Assembly (NCBI RefSeq): GCF_000612845.1
Contig: NZ_CCAT010000070.1
Coordinates: 30,659-94,658, forward strand
DNA length: 64,000 bases
Source: Clostridium ihumii AP5
Lineage (GTDB): Bacteria; Bacillota; Clostridia; Clostridiales; Clostridiaceae
Reading direction: 5' to 3'
The notes beneath the pieces are model-generated. The model was not told the origin of the DNA. It saw nothing but the letters and a program-made list of their open reading frames with translations, and made no database searches. How positions within the stretch are numbered: the stretch's first letter is position 1; every line of letters starts with the position of its first letter. Position numbers and translations under genes: made by a program. Shown piece after piece: positions 9,536 to 18,821 of this stretch.

Positions 9536-11698
9536 ATGGATATTATAATTAAAAAAATAATAAAAGAATTTTCTTTAACTGAAAATCAAGTTAATAATGT
9601 AATAGAAATGTTAGATGAAGGAAATACAGTTCCTTTTATAGCTAGATATAGAAAAGAAAGAACTGGCGGCCTTGATGATATAGTTTTAAGAAATTTTGCT
9701 GAAAGATTAACTTACCTTAGAAATTTACAATCAAGAAAAGAAGATGTAGTAAGATTAATAGAAGAACAAGGGAAATTAACAGAAGAAATTAAAATAGCGC
9801 TTGATAAGTCTGAAACATTAACAGAAGTTGAAGACATTTATAGACCATATAAGCCTAAAAAGAGAACAAGAGCTACTATAGCAGTGGAAAAAGGCTTAAC
9901 GCCACTAAGTGAAGCTATATTTAGTGGGGAGTATAAAGGTAATATAGAGGCATATGCAAAAGAATTCATTGATGATGAAAAGGGTGTAAAAGATGAAAAT
10001 GAAGCGCTTCAAGGCGCAATGGATATAATGAGTGAAAAAATATCAGATGAAGCAGATTATAGAAAATATATAAGAGCATTAGTATTTAGAGAAGGCTTCC
10101 TAGAGTCAAAGGGAGCTTCAGATGAAACTACTCCTTATGAAATGTATTATGAATATAAAGAAGAAGTAAAGAAAATACCAGCTCATAGGATATTAGCAAT
10201 AAATAGAGGAGAGAAAGAGAAAGTTCTTAGCGTAAAAATTACTTGTGATAATGATAAAATAATACAATATTTAAAGGCTAAAACTTTAAAAGGAAATAAT
10301 AATACGGATGTATATATAGAGAAGTCAGTAGAGGATAGTTTAAAAAGATTAATATACCCATCAATAGAAAGAGAAATAAGAGCAGAGCTAACAGATAAAG
10401 GAGAAACTGGGGCAATTGATATATTTAAAGCTAACTTAAAGGCATTGCTTATGATTTCACCGATTAAAGGTAAGACAATAATGGGATTTGACCCTGGATT
10501 CAGAACAGGGTGTAAAATAGCAGTTTTAGATGAAACAGGAAAGTTTTTAGATAATGTAACTGTACATGCAACAGCAAGTAGTGAATCTAAAGTAAAAGAA
10601 TCTATAAAAGTTTTAACTGATATGGCAATTAAATATGGTGTAGATGTAATTTCACTTGGAAATGGAACAGCAAGTAGAGAATCAGAAGAAATTTTAGTAG
10701 AAGTTATTAAAAATGTAAAAGAAAAATCAGGCAAAGATATATATTATGTAGTTGTATCAGAGGCTGGAGCATCTGTATACTCAGCATCAGAGCTTGCCAC
10801 AAAAGAATATCCAGATTTAGATGTTACTGTTAGAGGTGCTATATCAATAGGTAGAAGGCTTCAAGATCCTCTTGCTGAACTTGTAAAAATAGATCCAAAA
10901 TCTATAGGGGTTGGACAGTATCAGCATGATGTTACACCTAAAAAATTAGATGAATCTTTAAAAGGTGTAGTTGAAGATTGTGTAAATAATGTTGGTGTAG
11001 ATTTAAATGTAGCAACTCCATCATTGCTTTCATATATTTCAGGTATAAATTCAACAATAGCAAAGAACATTGTTGATTATAGAGAAGAAAACGGAAAATT
11101 TAAAAATAGAAAAGAATTATTAAAAGTAAAAAGACTTGGGGCTAAAGCTTTTGAACAATGTGCAGGATTTTTACGAGTAATGGAAAGCAAAGAGCCACTA
11201 GATAACACATCAGTTCACCCAGAAAGTTATAATGCTTGTAAAAAATTATTAGATATATTAGGTTATACAAAAGAAGATATAGCTGACAATAATTTAAAAG
11301 ATATAGATGGAAAAATTAATAGTATAGGAGTGGAGAAACTTGCAAAGGAAGTAGAAATAGGAATTCCTACACTAAATGACATAATAAAAGAAATAAAGAA
11401 ACCAGGAAGAGATCCAAGAGAAGACTTACCTAAACCTATTTTAAAAAGTGGAATAGTTGAAATGAGTGATTTAAAACCAGGCATGATGTTAAATGGAACT
11501 GTAAGAAATGTGTCAGATTTTGGAGCATTTGTAGATATTGGTGTTCATCAAGATGGGCTTGTGCACATAAGTCAACTAAGTGATAAGTTTGTAAAACACC
11601 CATTAGATGTAGTAAAAGTAGGAGATATAGTCGAAGTTAGAGTTATGGAAGTTGATGAAAAAAGAAAAAGAATTTCTCTTTCAATGAAAAAAGAATAA
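9536..11698 (+). CDS. tex: Tex-family RNA-binding transcription accessory protein
   Basis: 720 residues from the chosen ATG, preceded by GGAGG five bases upstream (9526-9530); an in-frame ATG at 9512 is less likely. Order: N-terminal helical Tex region (VPFIARYRKERTGGLDD), YqgF-like RNase H fold (IMGFDPGFRTGCKIAVLD), tandem helix-hairpin-helix (VGVDLNVATPSLLSYISGI), and a C-terminal S1 RNA-binding domain (GMMLNGTVRNVSDFGAFVDIG through RISLSMKKE). Tex is a conserved nucleic-acid-binding protein that influences transcription; its exact job in clostridia is not settled. It is monocistronic with its own terminator. Confidence 0.96.
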   Translation: MDIIIKKIIKEFSLTENQVNNVIEMLDEGNTVPFIARYRKERTGGLDDIVLRNFAERLTYLRNLQSRKEDVVRLIEEQGKLTEEIKIALDKSETLTEVEDIYRPYKPKKRTRATIAVEKGLTPLSEAIFSGEYKGNIEAYAKEFIDDEKGVKDENEALQGAMDIMSEKISDEADYRKYIRALVFREGFLESKGASDETTPYEMYYEYKEEVKKIPAHRILAINRGEKEKVLSVKITCDNDKIIQYLKAKTLKGNNNTDVYIEKSVEDSLKRLIYPSIEREIRAELTDKGETGAIDIFKANLKALLMISPIKGKTIMGFDPGFRTGCKIAVLDETGKFLDNVTVHATASSESKVKESIKVLTDMAIKYGVDVISLGNGTASRESEEILVEVIKNVKEKSGKDIYYVVVSEAGASVYSASELATKEYPDLDVTVRGAISIGRRLQDPLAELVKIDPKSIGVGQYQHDVTPKKLDESLKGVVEDCVNNVGVDLNVATPSLLSYISGINSTIAKNIVDYREENGKFKNRKELLKVKRLGAKAFEQCAGFLRVMESKEPLDNTSVHPESYNACKKLLDILGYTKEDIADNNLKDIDGKINSIGVEKLAKEVEIGIPTLNDIIKEIKKPGRDPREDLPKPILKSGIVEMSDLKPGMMLNGTVRNVSDFGAFVDIGVHQDGLVHISQLSDKFVKHPLDVVKVGDIVEVRVMEVDEKRKRISLSMKKE

Positions 11699-11703
11699 AA
11701 TAT

Positions 11704-11736
11704 AAAAAAATCTATGCAATTTGCATAGATTTTTTT
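11704..11736 (+). terminator. Intrinsic terminator of tex
   Basis: AAATCTATGCAA pairs with TTGCATAGATTT and is followed by T residues; it starts 6 bases after the tex stop. Confidence 0.9.
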
Positions 11737-12205
11737 GTTAAAAGAATGTTAAATAATTTTCAAGAATTATCAATTTAATGACTGTAAAAATAAAAATTAT
11801 TCATTTATATTTTTTACAAATTAGTAAAACCGTGAGAAATGCTAGATTGAGAATTATAAAAAAAGAAATGAAATGAAATTTAATTGAATTTATTTGAAAA
11901 TATGTTCAATTAGATTCAATGGAAAATCAAATAATGAAATAAAATGAATAAAACCTAAGAAAAACAAGATAAATATAGTTAAATAGGAATATAGAATAAA
12001 AAACAAGTAAATATAAGACTTTTTGAAAATTGATTTTAACAAAAAATAGGAGTATTTTATATTATATTTGAAAATGCATGCATAAAAAAATCAACAAATG
12101 AAGAAAAATGTCGAATAAATATAAAATGTAAAGATTTATTTTAAAAGTAAATTAAGTATAAATTAAAGAATAAATAATATGATTAACTTAAGGAGATTTA
12201 CTAAA
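11737..12205. other. AT-rich gap before an unknown gene
   Basis: About 470 bases with no gene or clear structure. It contains short near-repeats of TGAAATGAAA/AATGAAAT type. Nothing else was seen. Confidence 0.5.
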
Positions 12206-12736
12206 ATGATAAGAAATTTAATTGGGGGAACTTGCTATAATATAATAATATGCAAGGATGATTTAGAAAAATATAACTTAGATTTAAGTACAGTAGTTAT
12301 GGAATTAGATAAGAAAATAGATATGACTTTTTATAATAAGAAAGAATCAGAGAAAATAATATTATATACATTAAAAGATGAAGTAATATTAGAATGTATG
12401 GAAGAATTTATAAAAAATCAGTTAAAGTTTTATGATTTGGTAAAAGACGAAATAGAACCTTTAATTACTAAGTTACATAATATGAAAGATGTTTCAGAAT
12501 TAATATCAATGGCAAAATCTGATGAATTTAATAATCTTACATATGATAGTGTACTAGAACATTTAATTGTAGAAGAAGAGTGTGATATTAGAATATGTTA
12601 TGAGTGTATCTCTTTCTTTAGAGAAGAATACATAGAAAAAGAGGACAAACACTTTCTATCATACATAGAAAAATTAATCAGAAAATCAGCTAGATATAAT
12701 AAACTAGGTTCTACAGTTAGAGTATTTTTTGCATAG
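12206..12736 (+). CDS. Unknown 176-residue protein
   Basis: Chosen start ATG 12206 has AAGGAG at 12190-12195, spacing 10; the in-frame ATG at 12179 lies before that site. The product begins MIRNLIGGTCYNIIICKDDL and is rich in Lys, Glu and Ile. It has no signal peptide or membrane segment. Predicted helical stretches lie around 60-100 and 115-165, the latter with cysteines (EEECDIRICYECISFFREE). I do not recognise the family. It is flanked by long AT-rich gaps, with no operon partners. Real by ribosome site and length; function unknown. Confidence 0.7.
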   Translation: MIRNLIGGTCYNIIICKDDLEKYNLDLSTVVMELDKKIDMTFYNKKESEKIILYTLKDEVILECMEEFIKNQLKFYDLVKDEIEPLITKLHNMKDVSELISMAKSDEFNNLTYDSVLEHLIVEEECDIRICYECISFFREEYIEKEDKHFLSYIEKLIRKSARYNKLGSTVRVFFA

Positions 12737-12919
12737 ATTGAATTAAAAATATATATAATCTAGAAACTTAGAGCGATTACTTTATATAGTATGAATTAAA
12801 TAAAGAATAAAAATAAATTATTATATAAAAAATTAGGAATGAAATGAATTAAATAATATTCATAGTCATTCTTAATTTTAAATTGGCTCCAAAGAGGAAA
12901 TTAAAAGTAACTTACAAAC

Positions 12920-13010
12920 TGTAAGGGACTGACTTTATATGATTAGAGGAATATGATATTAAAAGAGGCAATAAGTTATTATAAGATAAGTAGCACATCA
13001 TATGTGTATA
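12920..13010 (+). repeat. Decayed GGGACTGAC-type arm
   Basis: Starts AAGGGACTGACTTTATATGA and continues TTAAAAGAGGCAATAAGTTA, matching the forward arms near 63.1 kb loosely. The distal CTGTCCCTCTT end is not found. It lies in the 630-base gap before ribU, about 130 bases upstream of the riboswitch. Weak call. Confidence 0.35.
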
Positions 13011-13140
13011 AATCTTGCTAATTTATATATTGGCAGATAAAATTAATAACAGTTAGCAAGGGGAACATTCTCAACATTTTGAATATTGCTTTTTGTATAG
13101 TGCTATTATATAATAAATATGAAAATAAAATATTAAATAC

Positions 13141-13250
13141 TCTTCAGGGCGGGGCGAAAATCCCCACCGGCGGTAAAGCCCGCGAGCCTTAATAAGGCAT
13201 GATTCGGTTAGATTCCGAAGCCGACAGTATAGTCTGGATGAAAGAAGATT
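13141..13250 (+). promoter_or_regulatory. FMN riboswitch (RFN element)
   Basis: The conserved core is present: TTCAGGGCGGGGCGAAAATC, CCCCACCGGCGGTAAAGCCC, GCGAGCC, GATTCGGTTAGATTCCGAAG and CCGACAGTATAGTCTGGATG, closed by TCTTC/GAAGA-type pairing. RFN elements bind flavin mononucleotide and switch off riboflavin synthesis or uptake genes. It lies 120 bases before ribU with a terminator between them, so control by transcription termination is the natural reading. Confidence 0.97.
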
Positions 13251-13273
13251 GATACGATGTTTATTTGTGTATT

Positions 13274-13313
13274 CAAAGCCCTAACACTATTGTTAGAGCT
13301 TTTTATTTTTTTA
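13274..13313 (+). terminator. Riboswitch expression-platform terminator
   Basis: AAGCCCTAACA...TTGTTAGAGCTT forms a stem with small bulges followed by TTTTATTTTTTT. Sitting between the RFN element and ribU, it should form when FMN is bound. Confidence 0.85.
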
Positions 13314-13369
13314 TATATCGTATTAAACCTATTAATTCCTAGAAGAGCATTATTAGGGGGTATTTAAAA

Positions 13370-13948
13370 ATGGAACAAAGTCAAAAATTACACAGAATGG
13401 TAAAGATATCTTTACTTTCAGCAATTGCCTTTATACTGATGTATATAGACATTCCAGTATTACCAGCATTTCCATGGCTTAAAATAGACTTAAGTGATGT
13501 ACCTGCACTTATGGGGGCTTTTGCATTTGGACCTTTAACAGGGATAGGAATTGAATTATTTAAAAATATTTTAATAATAATATTTAAAGGAACTGCAACA
13601 GGATTTGTTGGGGAAACAGCTAACTTTTTAGTTGGCATTTCATTAGTTTTTCCAGCAGCAATGATATATCATAGAAATAAAAGTAAAAAAACTGCGATTT
13701 TAGGTATGGCTTTAGGATTTTTTATGATAGAAGTAGTAGGAATACTTTCAAATGTATTTTTATTATTGCCTGCATATGGAATGAAAATGGTAGGTAAAGA
13801 ATTAACAACATATGTATTAGCAGGTTTATTACCATTCAATGGTATAAAGGCTTTGCTTGTATCAGTGATAACATTTCTATTGTATAAAAGATTATCAGTA
13901 GCCTTATTTAAGGTAGAGCCTATGTTAGGAAAGCCTAAAAAAGCATAA
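13370..13948 (+). CDS. ribU: Riboflavin ECF transporter substrate-binding subunit RibU
   Basis: 192 residues with five to six membrane helices, the S-component size. FPWLKIDLSDVPALMGAFAFGP followed by GIGIELFKN is the RibU signature region. RibU binds riboflavin and works with the shared EcfAA'T energy module, which is not in this window. The upstream FMN riboswitch independently supports the substrate. TTAGGGGGT precedes the ATG. The tail is basic. Transcription ends at a terminator shared with rimI on the other strand. Confidence 0.96.
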   Translation: MEQSQKLHRMVKISLLSAIAFILMYIDIPVLPAFPWLKIDLSDVPALMGAFAFGPLTGIGIELFKNILIIIFKGTATGFVGETANFLVGISLVFPAAMIYHRNKSKKTAILGMALGFFMIEVVGILSNVFLLLPAYGMKMVGKELTTYVLAGLLPFNGIKALLVSVITFLLYKRLSVALFKVEPMLGKPKKA

Positions 13949-13955
13949 AATATAG

Positions 13956-14007
13956 AAAAGATATGTGATAAACTTGATTTCAAAATTAAATTTATCACAT
14001 ATCTTTT
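13956..14007. terminator. Bidirectional terminator between ribU and rimI
   Basis: AAAGATATGTGATAAA (13957-13972) pairs perfectly with TTTATCACATATCTTT (13991-14006); a T run follows on +. It serves both converging transcripts and touches the rimI stop. Confidence 0.9.
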
Positions 14008-14453
14008 TATATTTTTCTATTCCACATAATTAAACCATCTTCTCTTGGGTTAGAATAAAAGTCTTTTCTAATTGCTTCAACTTCAAATCCATGTTTTTCA
14101 TAAAGTTTCTGCGCAATTATGTTAGATTGTCTAACCTCTAATGTTATTGAAGAAGCATTATTTTTTTTACAGTTATCTATAAGTGAATCTAAAATTATAT
14201 TTCCATATCCCATACCACGATATTTAGGATGAACTGCAATATTAGTTACATTAGCCTCATCAAACAATATCCATGCACCACCAAAACCAATATAGGTATT
14301 TGAAATTTTCAAAACAACGTAATTAGCATGAGGATTAGATAATTCTTTTTTTATAGAATCTAAGCTCCAAGGAGTATGAAAACTAAGTTTAGAAATTTCT
14401 TCAACAGCAGTAATGTTAGTATCATTTAACTGTTCTACAATGATATTATCCAT
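14007..14453 (-). CDS. rimI: Ribosomal protein S18 N-alanine acetyltransferase RimI-like
   Basis: 148 residues, one GNAT domain. VTNIAVHPKYRGMGYGNIIL is the strand 4/acetyl-CoA loop (RGMGYG), and NIIAQKLYEKHGFEVEAIRKDFYSNP is the RimI-type C-terminal signature. RimI acetylates the S18 N-terminus in E. coli. It is the third gene of tsaE-tsaB-rimI and overlaps tsaB by 8 bases, a common arrangement. In clostridia the true substrate may be broader. Confidence 0.92.
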   Translation of the reverse strand: MDNIIVEQLNDTNITAVEEISKLSFHTPWSLDSIKKELSNPHANYVVLKISNTYIGFGGAWILFDEANVTNIAVHPKYRGMGYGNIILDSLIDNCKKNNASSITLEVRQSNIIAQKLYEKHGFEVEAIRKDFYSNPREDGLIMWNRKI

Positions 14454-15153
14454 TATTTTTCATTTTCTCCTCATACTCTCTTTCAGCTTGAGATAATCTT
14501 AAATAAATAGGAGAAGCTGCATAAATATCATCAACTATACCATCTTTAATTAAATTTAACCCTATTTGACCTAGTGATGAAGCTTTAGCTACATTCAAAT
14601 GACATGGAGCTATTGAGCAAGTAGAAATTTCTTCTTTAAGTTTTTCACAAAACTTAAAAGTTCCATCTCCAATAAAATAAATCTTTTCATTTTTAGCTTT
14701 TAAATCATTTAATAACTCATCAATAGATACAACATAAGGTTCTTTTAGAGTTATTAGTTTATCATTATCAAATTTGTATAATCCAGTATAAACATTACCT
14801 CTTAAAGCATCCATTATAGGACAAATAATACCATTAGTACCATAAAGGTTATTAGCAAGTCCGTCTAAAGTAGAAATAGAAACAAAAGGTTTCTTAGAAG
14901 CTTGGGATAAAGCTTTAATAGTTGACATACCAACTCTAAGTCCAGTAAAAGAACCAGGACCTTTTGAAACAACAAATCCATCAACATCATCCAAGGATAG
15001 TTGGGTACTTTTTAAAAGCTCATCTATCATAGGCATCAGTATAGTAGAATGTTGTTTTTTATTATTGATATTAATTTCACCAAGTAACTTATCCTCGCTT
15101 AATAAAGCAACGGTAGCACATTCAGTAGCGCAATCTAAACTAAGAATTATCAT
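14446..15153 (-). CDS. tsaB: tRNA threonylcarbamoyladenosine synthesis protein TsaB
   Basis: 235 residues of the ASKHA fold: MIILSLDCATECATVALL at the start and GFVVSKGPGSFTGLRVGMST in the middle. TsaB is an inactive paralogue of TsaD that holds TsaD and TsaE together to make t6A37 in tRNAs reading ANN codons. It overlaps tsaE upstream by 4 bases and rimI downstream by 8, so the three are one operon. tsaD is separate, at 55.3 kb. Confidence 0.96.
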   Translation of the reverse strand: MIILSLDCATECATVALLSEDKLLGEININNKKQHSTILMPMIDELLKSTQLSLDDVDGFVVSKGPGSFTGLRVGMSTIKALSQASKKPFVSISTLDGLANNLYGTNGIICPIMDALRGNVYTGLYKFDNDKLITLKEPYVVSIDELLNDLKAKNEKIYFIGDGTFKFCEKLKEEISTCSIAPCHLNVAKASSLGQIGLNLIKDGIVDDIYAASPIYLRLSQAEREYEEKMKNNG

Positions 15154-15611
15154 AGTATTAACTCCTTTATATAATCATATCTAGTTCCATCATATTTAAT
15201 AGTAACTTTTCTAAAAGAAGATCCTAATTGAGGTATTTTTTCTAGATATATAGTTAAATTCTCATCAGGAATTAGTTCTTCTATATAGTTAGACCATTCA
15301 ATGACACTTACACCATCTCCGAAAATATATTCATCAAAGCCAATTGCTGCAATTTCATCAGGGTCATTAACTCTATAAACATCAAAATGATAAAATTTTA
15401 ATCTTCCAGTGTCATATTCGTTTACAATATTAAAAGTTGGACTAGTTATATTTTCTTCTATGCCAAGTCCTAAAGCTATGCCCTTTGTTAAATGAGTCTT
15501 GCCAGTACCTAAATCACCAACAAGGCAAATTACATCACCGCTTTTACAAAGCTTCCCTAATTGAATACCGAGTTTTTCAGTTTCTTCTACAGTATTAACG
15601 ATAAATTCCAT
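15150..15611 (-). CDS. tsaE: tRNA threonylcarbamoyladenosine synthesis ATPase TsaE
   Basis: 153 residues from ATG 15611, which has GAGGTG six bases upstream; a GTG at 15620 inside that site is less likely. Walker A is GDLGTGKTHLTKGI, followed by TSPTFNIVNEY and the acidic FYHFDVYR strand typical of TsaE. Its ATPase activity resets the TsaBD complex in t6A synthesis. It is first gene of the tsaE-tsaB-rimI operon; the promoter should lie in 15620-15700 but is not clear. Confidence 0.96.
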   Translation of the reverse strand: MEFIVNTVEETEKLGIQLGKLCKSGDVICLVGDLGTGKTHLTKGIALGLGIEENITSPTFNIVNEYDTGRLKFYHFDVYRVNDPDEIAAIGFDEYIFGDGVSVIEWSNYIEELIPDENLTIYLEKIPQLGSSFRKVTIKYDGTRYDYIKELIL

Positions 15612-15923
15612 TATGTTCACCTCATTTAATATTTTAGCCCAAAATCATGAAAAAGAAAATCATAATTATAAATATATCAAAATTATTTAAGCTTTAGAAG
15701 GTGAAAATATTATATGTGATAAGTATTTTCGTAATAAAAGATAGTAACAATTATGTAATAAAACGTATATATTATATATAGGGTGAATTTATATAGGGAA
15801 ACAAGTTTGAAAATGCAATTATTCATATTTCAGTTGAGAACTCTAATTAATTTAATTTAAAATTGAAAATTGAAAGTGAATGTAAAAATTGGATTTCCAA
15901 TTTTGAAGAATAATTTTTTATTA

Positions 15924-16261
15924 AATTTGCACAGCAAATTAATTGAAAATAATATAAAAACTGAAATTTATAAAATATCCAAAGTAATAGTGATAGTTAC
16001 TATTAAAACTATGATTAGTAAGAACATTATGATGGGGAATTTATTCTCCAAAATGAACTTTTTATGGATAAATATTATACTAATTTTATTTGAAGTACAA
16101 ATAAAACATTGTAGCGGGGATTTCAATCCCCGGGATATTAACCATAACTATTAACTTTTCACTCTTACTTGGTTCCAAATATGAATATAGTAATAAATTA
16201 TAGTACTTCTAGTATCATTTGAGAAAGTTATTATTTAAAATATTAGCTTGGAACCCTATAT
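15924..16261 (+). repeat. Long composite repeat (copy B) with GTAG hairpin and GGTTCC/GGAACC end
   Basis: About 340 bases, very similar to 20219-20516. It carries AATTTGCACAGCAAATTAAT at the left, a GTAG-CGGGGATT-TCA-ATCCCCG hairpin at 16111-16132, and at the right an inverted-repeat element: GGTTCCAA (16171-16178) and TTGGAACC (16248-16255). A shorter relative lies in the kdp operon. The open frame inside is not coding, since both copies diverge without codon bias. The rest of the 900-base gap before the CBS gene shows nothing clear. Confidence 0.85.
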
Positions 16262-16514
16262 CATGTTAGTGTGGTTTTTATCATAGTATAGTAATAATTA
16301 AATTTCAATACTATAATATCTATAATTTTGTAAAAACATATTGTCTTAAGTCTATTATACATTTTAAAAAGAAGAATAGAAAAAGATATACAATGAAATT
16401 TAAAAAATATTCCCAATAATACGAAAATAATATATAATTGTTTTATAATATTAAATTTCTAGTTTTATTTATTATATTTAAATAAGGGGTTTAGTATATG
16501 GAGGAGGGTATGTC

Positions 16515-17135
16515 ATGTTTGTAAGTAATTTAATGTTAACTAGAGAAAAGCTTGTAACAGCCACACCAAAAATGACAATAGGTGAAGCTTTAGAACTTAT
16601 GGAAAAAAACAACTTTTTATCAATTCCTGTAGCAGATGAAAATAAGTTTTTAGGGGCAATATCAAAAGAGAAGATATACACATATTACTATGAAAAAAGT
16701 GTAGAAAGAAAGTGCTTATTATCTGATTTTTTAGTTGAAAATGTTATGAGAACAGATGTCCCAGAAATAAAACCAATGGAGCAAATAGAAGAAGCTGCAT
16801 ATTATTTAGAAACTAAAAACGTTTCATTTTTAGCAGTTGTAGATAATACTGGCGACTTTAAAGGAATAGTTACACATTATGCTATATTCCATCAGTTTAC
16901 AGAATTATTTGGATTAAATAAAGGACATAGGTTAGCTGTAATAGCATATGAAATCCCAGGACAAATATCAAAACTTTCTAAAATAATAACTGAAAATAAA
17001 GGTGACATAATAAGTTTTGTAGTTGTAGATCCAAAAACTAAAACAGATATAAAAGAAATAGTTGTAAGATTAAGAGCTGAAAACTTTGATGATATATTAT
17101 CAAAAATAAAATCAGCAGGTTTTAAAATATTATAA
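16515..17135 (+). CDS. CBS-CBS-ACT domain regulatory protein (AcuB-like)
   Basis: 206 residues. Two CBS domains (about 1-60 and 65-125; VSNLMLTREKLVTATPKMTI and VENVMRTDVPEIKPMEQIEE) are followed by an ACT-type domain (about 135-206; HRLAVIAYEIPGQISKLSKI). CBS pairs bind adenosine nucleotides and ACT domains bind small ligands, so this is probably a ligand-sensing regulator. AcuB proteins share this order, but the acetoin genes are not next to it and no target is known. GGAGGAGGG precedes the ATG. Single gene. Confidence 0.85.
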   Translation: MFVSNLMLTREKLVTATPKMTIGEALELMEKNNFLSIPVADENKFLGAISKEKIYTYYYEKSVERKCLLSDFLVENVMRTDVPEIKPMEQIEEAAYYLETKNVSFLAVVDNTGDFKGIVTHYAIFHQFTELFGLNKGHRLAVIAYEIPGQISKLSKIITENKGDIISFVVVDPKTKTDIKEIVVRLRAENFDDILSKIKSAGFKIL

Positions 17136-17177
17136 AATATAGTAAGAATTCAAAGTTTAAATTAGAATTCTATATTA

Positions 17178-17208
17178 AGGGCTTGGAGTTTTCATTCTAA
17201 GTCCTTTC
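17178..17208 (+). terminator. Likely terminator of the CBS-ACT gene
   Basis: AAGGGCTTGGA pairs with TCTAAGTCCTT (two G-T pairs). The following T-run is poor, so it may be weak. Confidence 0.55.
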
Positions 17209-17237
17209 ACATATCCAAATAAAATATCAAAAAAGTA

Positions 17238-17266
17238 TTGACAAGTTTAAATGTTGATGATAAAAT
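17238..17266 (+). promoter_or_regulatory. SigA-type promoter of tRNA-Trp
   Basis: TTGACA (17238-17243), 17-base spacer, TAAAAT (17261-17266). The predicted start is about six bases before the mature tRNA. Confidence 0.85.
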
Positions 17267-17278
17267 AAATCTTGTCTT

Positions 17279-17354
17279 AGGGGTATAGCTCAATTGGTAG
17301 AGTAGCGGTCTCCAAAACCGTTGGTTCCGGGTTCAAGTCCTCGTGCCCCTGCCA
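17279..17354 (+). tRNA. tRNA-Trp (anticodon CCA)
   Basis: 76 bases with encoded CCA. The acceptor stem AGGGGTA pairs with TGCCCCT, the anticodon loop is CTCCAAA (anticodon CCA), and the T arm contains GGTTCAAGTCC. It has its own promoter and terminator, so it is a single-gene unit. Confidence 0.97.
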
Positions 17355-17356
17355 TA

Positions 17357-17389
17357 TAAACTAGTAGTTTACTACTAGTTTTTTTATTT
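17357..17389 (+). terminator. Intrinsic terminator of tRNA-Trp
   Basis: AACTAGTAG-TTT-ACTACTAGTT followed by TTTTTATTTT, right after the CCA end. Confidence 0.9.
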
Positions 17390-17401
17390 TGTAAAAGTAA
17401 G

Positions 17402-17430
17402 AAAAGGTAGTAAAATTTTACTACCTTTTA
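17402..17430. terminator. Bidirectional terminator, lipase 3' end
   Basis: AAAAGGTAGTAAAA pairs with TTTTACTACCTTTT with no spare loop; it lies 9 bases beyond the stop of the minus-strand lipase. Confidence 0.8.
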
Positions 17431-17438
17431 ATTAATTA

Positions 17439-18410
17439 TTAAATATCAAAAATGGTTTCTTTCTTTTCAATAGCTTCAGTTGAGCAATTTTTGTTATTTT
17501 TATTAAAAAAACTAACACAATCATTAAAAACCTTATGTTTCTGAGCTTCATTTAGAATTTCATGTCTAGCACCAGGATATAAAATCATATCCACAGATTT
17601 AATATTCATGGTTTTTAAATCATTATAAAGCCTAGTAACACCTTTTCCCATCAAACCAACAGGATCATCTTGCCCAGCAATTAAAAGGATAGGTAGGTTT
17701 TTAGGGATTTTATCTAGATTTTCTTTCTTTTGATTAGTTCGTAGGCCTTTTAGTAAATAGTAAAAATATGAATTAGAGTGTATTGTTCCGCATAAAGGGT
17801 CTTCAATATATTTATCAACTTCCTTTTCATCGCTGCAAAGCCAATCAAAATTTGTCCTATTTGGTTTAAAGTTATTATTAAAATTACCAAAACTTAGCTT
17901 GTCCATTGTAGTTCCAGCAGTTTTGGCACCATGCTTTTTCATTTGGTATTTAGCTACTTTTTCTCCAAATGAAAATATGAAAGGTTGGTTTCCATTAGTG
18001 CCACAAAGAATTAAGCCATCTAAGCCATTTCCGAAAAGTTCAGCATATCTTAAAGATAAAAAAGAACCCATACTATGACCTAAAAGAAATATAGGCAAAT
18101 TAGGATTTTCACTTTTTATTAAATCAGTCACATCTTTTAAATTGTTTACCATAAGATGAAATGCATCACCTTCACCCATATACCCAAGTTCATCAGGGCT
18201 TGTCTTGCCATGACCACGATGGTCATTAGCGTAAACTATATAGCCGTTATCATTTAAATAGTTTGCAAACTCAGCATATCTAAGGGCATGCTCTGCCATT
18301 CCGTGGGATAGTTGAATAACCCCTATAGGATCTTTTACATCACAGGTCCATTTATAAATGTGAATATTTTTATCACTAGAATCTTTAATAAAAAATTTAT
18401 TTAAAGTCAT
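17439..18410 (-). CDS. Alpha/beta hydrolase, monoacylglycerol lipase/lysophospholipase type
   Basis: 323 residues from ATG 18410, with GAAAGG nine bases upstream; the ATG at 18419 touches that site. QLSHGMAEHALRYAEFANYL and YANDHRGHG are typical of the monoglyceride lipase family (Hydrolase_4). The nucleophile elbow is LLGHSMGSFLS, the acid is probably in IAGQDDPVG, and the His in YPGARHEILNE. No signal peptide is seen, so it is probably cytoplasmic. Such enzymes cleave monoglycerides or lysophospholipids; the exact substrate is unknown. Confidence 0.88.
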   Translation of the reverse strand: MTLNKFFIKDSSDKNIHIYKWTCDVKDPIGVIQLSHGMAEHALRYAEFANYLNDNGYIVYANDHRGHGKTSPDELGYMGEGDAFHLMVNNLKDVTDLIKSENPNLPIFLLGHSMGSFLSLRYAELFGNGLDGLILCGTNGNQPFIFSFGEKVAKYQMKKHGAKTAGTTMDKLSFGNFNNNFKPNRTNFDWLCSDEKEVDKYIEDPLCGTIHSNSYFYYLLKGLRTNQKKENLDKIPKNLPILLIAGQDDPVGLMGKGVTRLYNDLKTMNIKSVDMILYPGARHEILNEAQKHKVFNDCVSFFNKNNKNCSTEAIEKKETIFDI

Positions 18411-18821
18411 AAAAATCATCCTTTCTTAAGTACTTATAAGTAAATTTAAACATATATTATATAAAGTATTAATATGAAATAAATATAGAATTTATAATCA
18501 AATTTTAAGATTGGTTATTGATGTAAATTTAAAAGTTTTTATAGGCAGAAAAAATAATAATTTGAAACCACAATTGATAAAAAATATAATTTAAAACATA
18601 ATTTTAAAAAACTATAATTACAATCTAATCAATTAGTTTATCGAGTACAGCAAAAAAAAAATTAATATAATATAAAAATATTAATAAAAAAACTTAAAAA
18701 TAACAATAAATTTTTGATATAATATAATAAAGATAATTCTGACAAATTACTTAGCAAGTATGTTTAAGCAGAGAATAACTATAAATTATAGGGAATTTAA
18801 TTAGCCTAAAGGGGGAATATT
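18411..18821. other. AT-rich divergent gap
   Basis: 410 bases between divergent genes. A TATAAT at 18718-18723 could be the -10 box for the acetyltransferase, but its -35 is poor. Nothing else was seen. Confidence 0.4.

Noticed and set aside
15870..16154. 94-residue open frame, similar to an 82-residue frame at 20188-20436
   Set aside because: Both lie in the long repeat (copies B and C). They agree only where the DNA repeat agrees, differ in start and end, and have no ribosome site; the GTAG hairpin runs through both.
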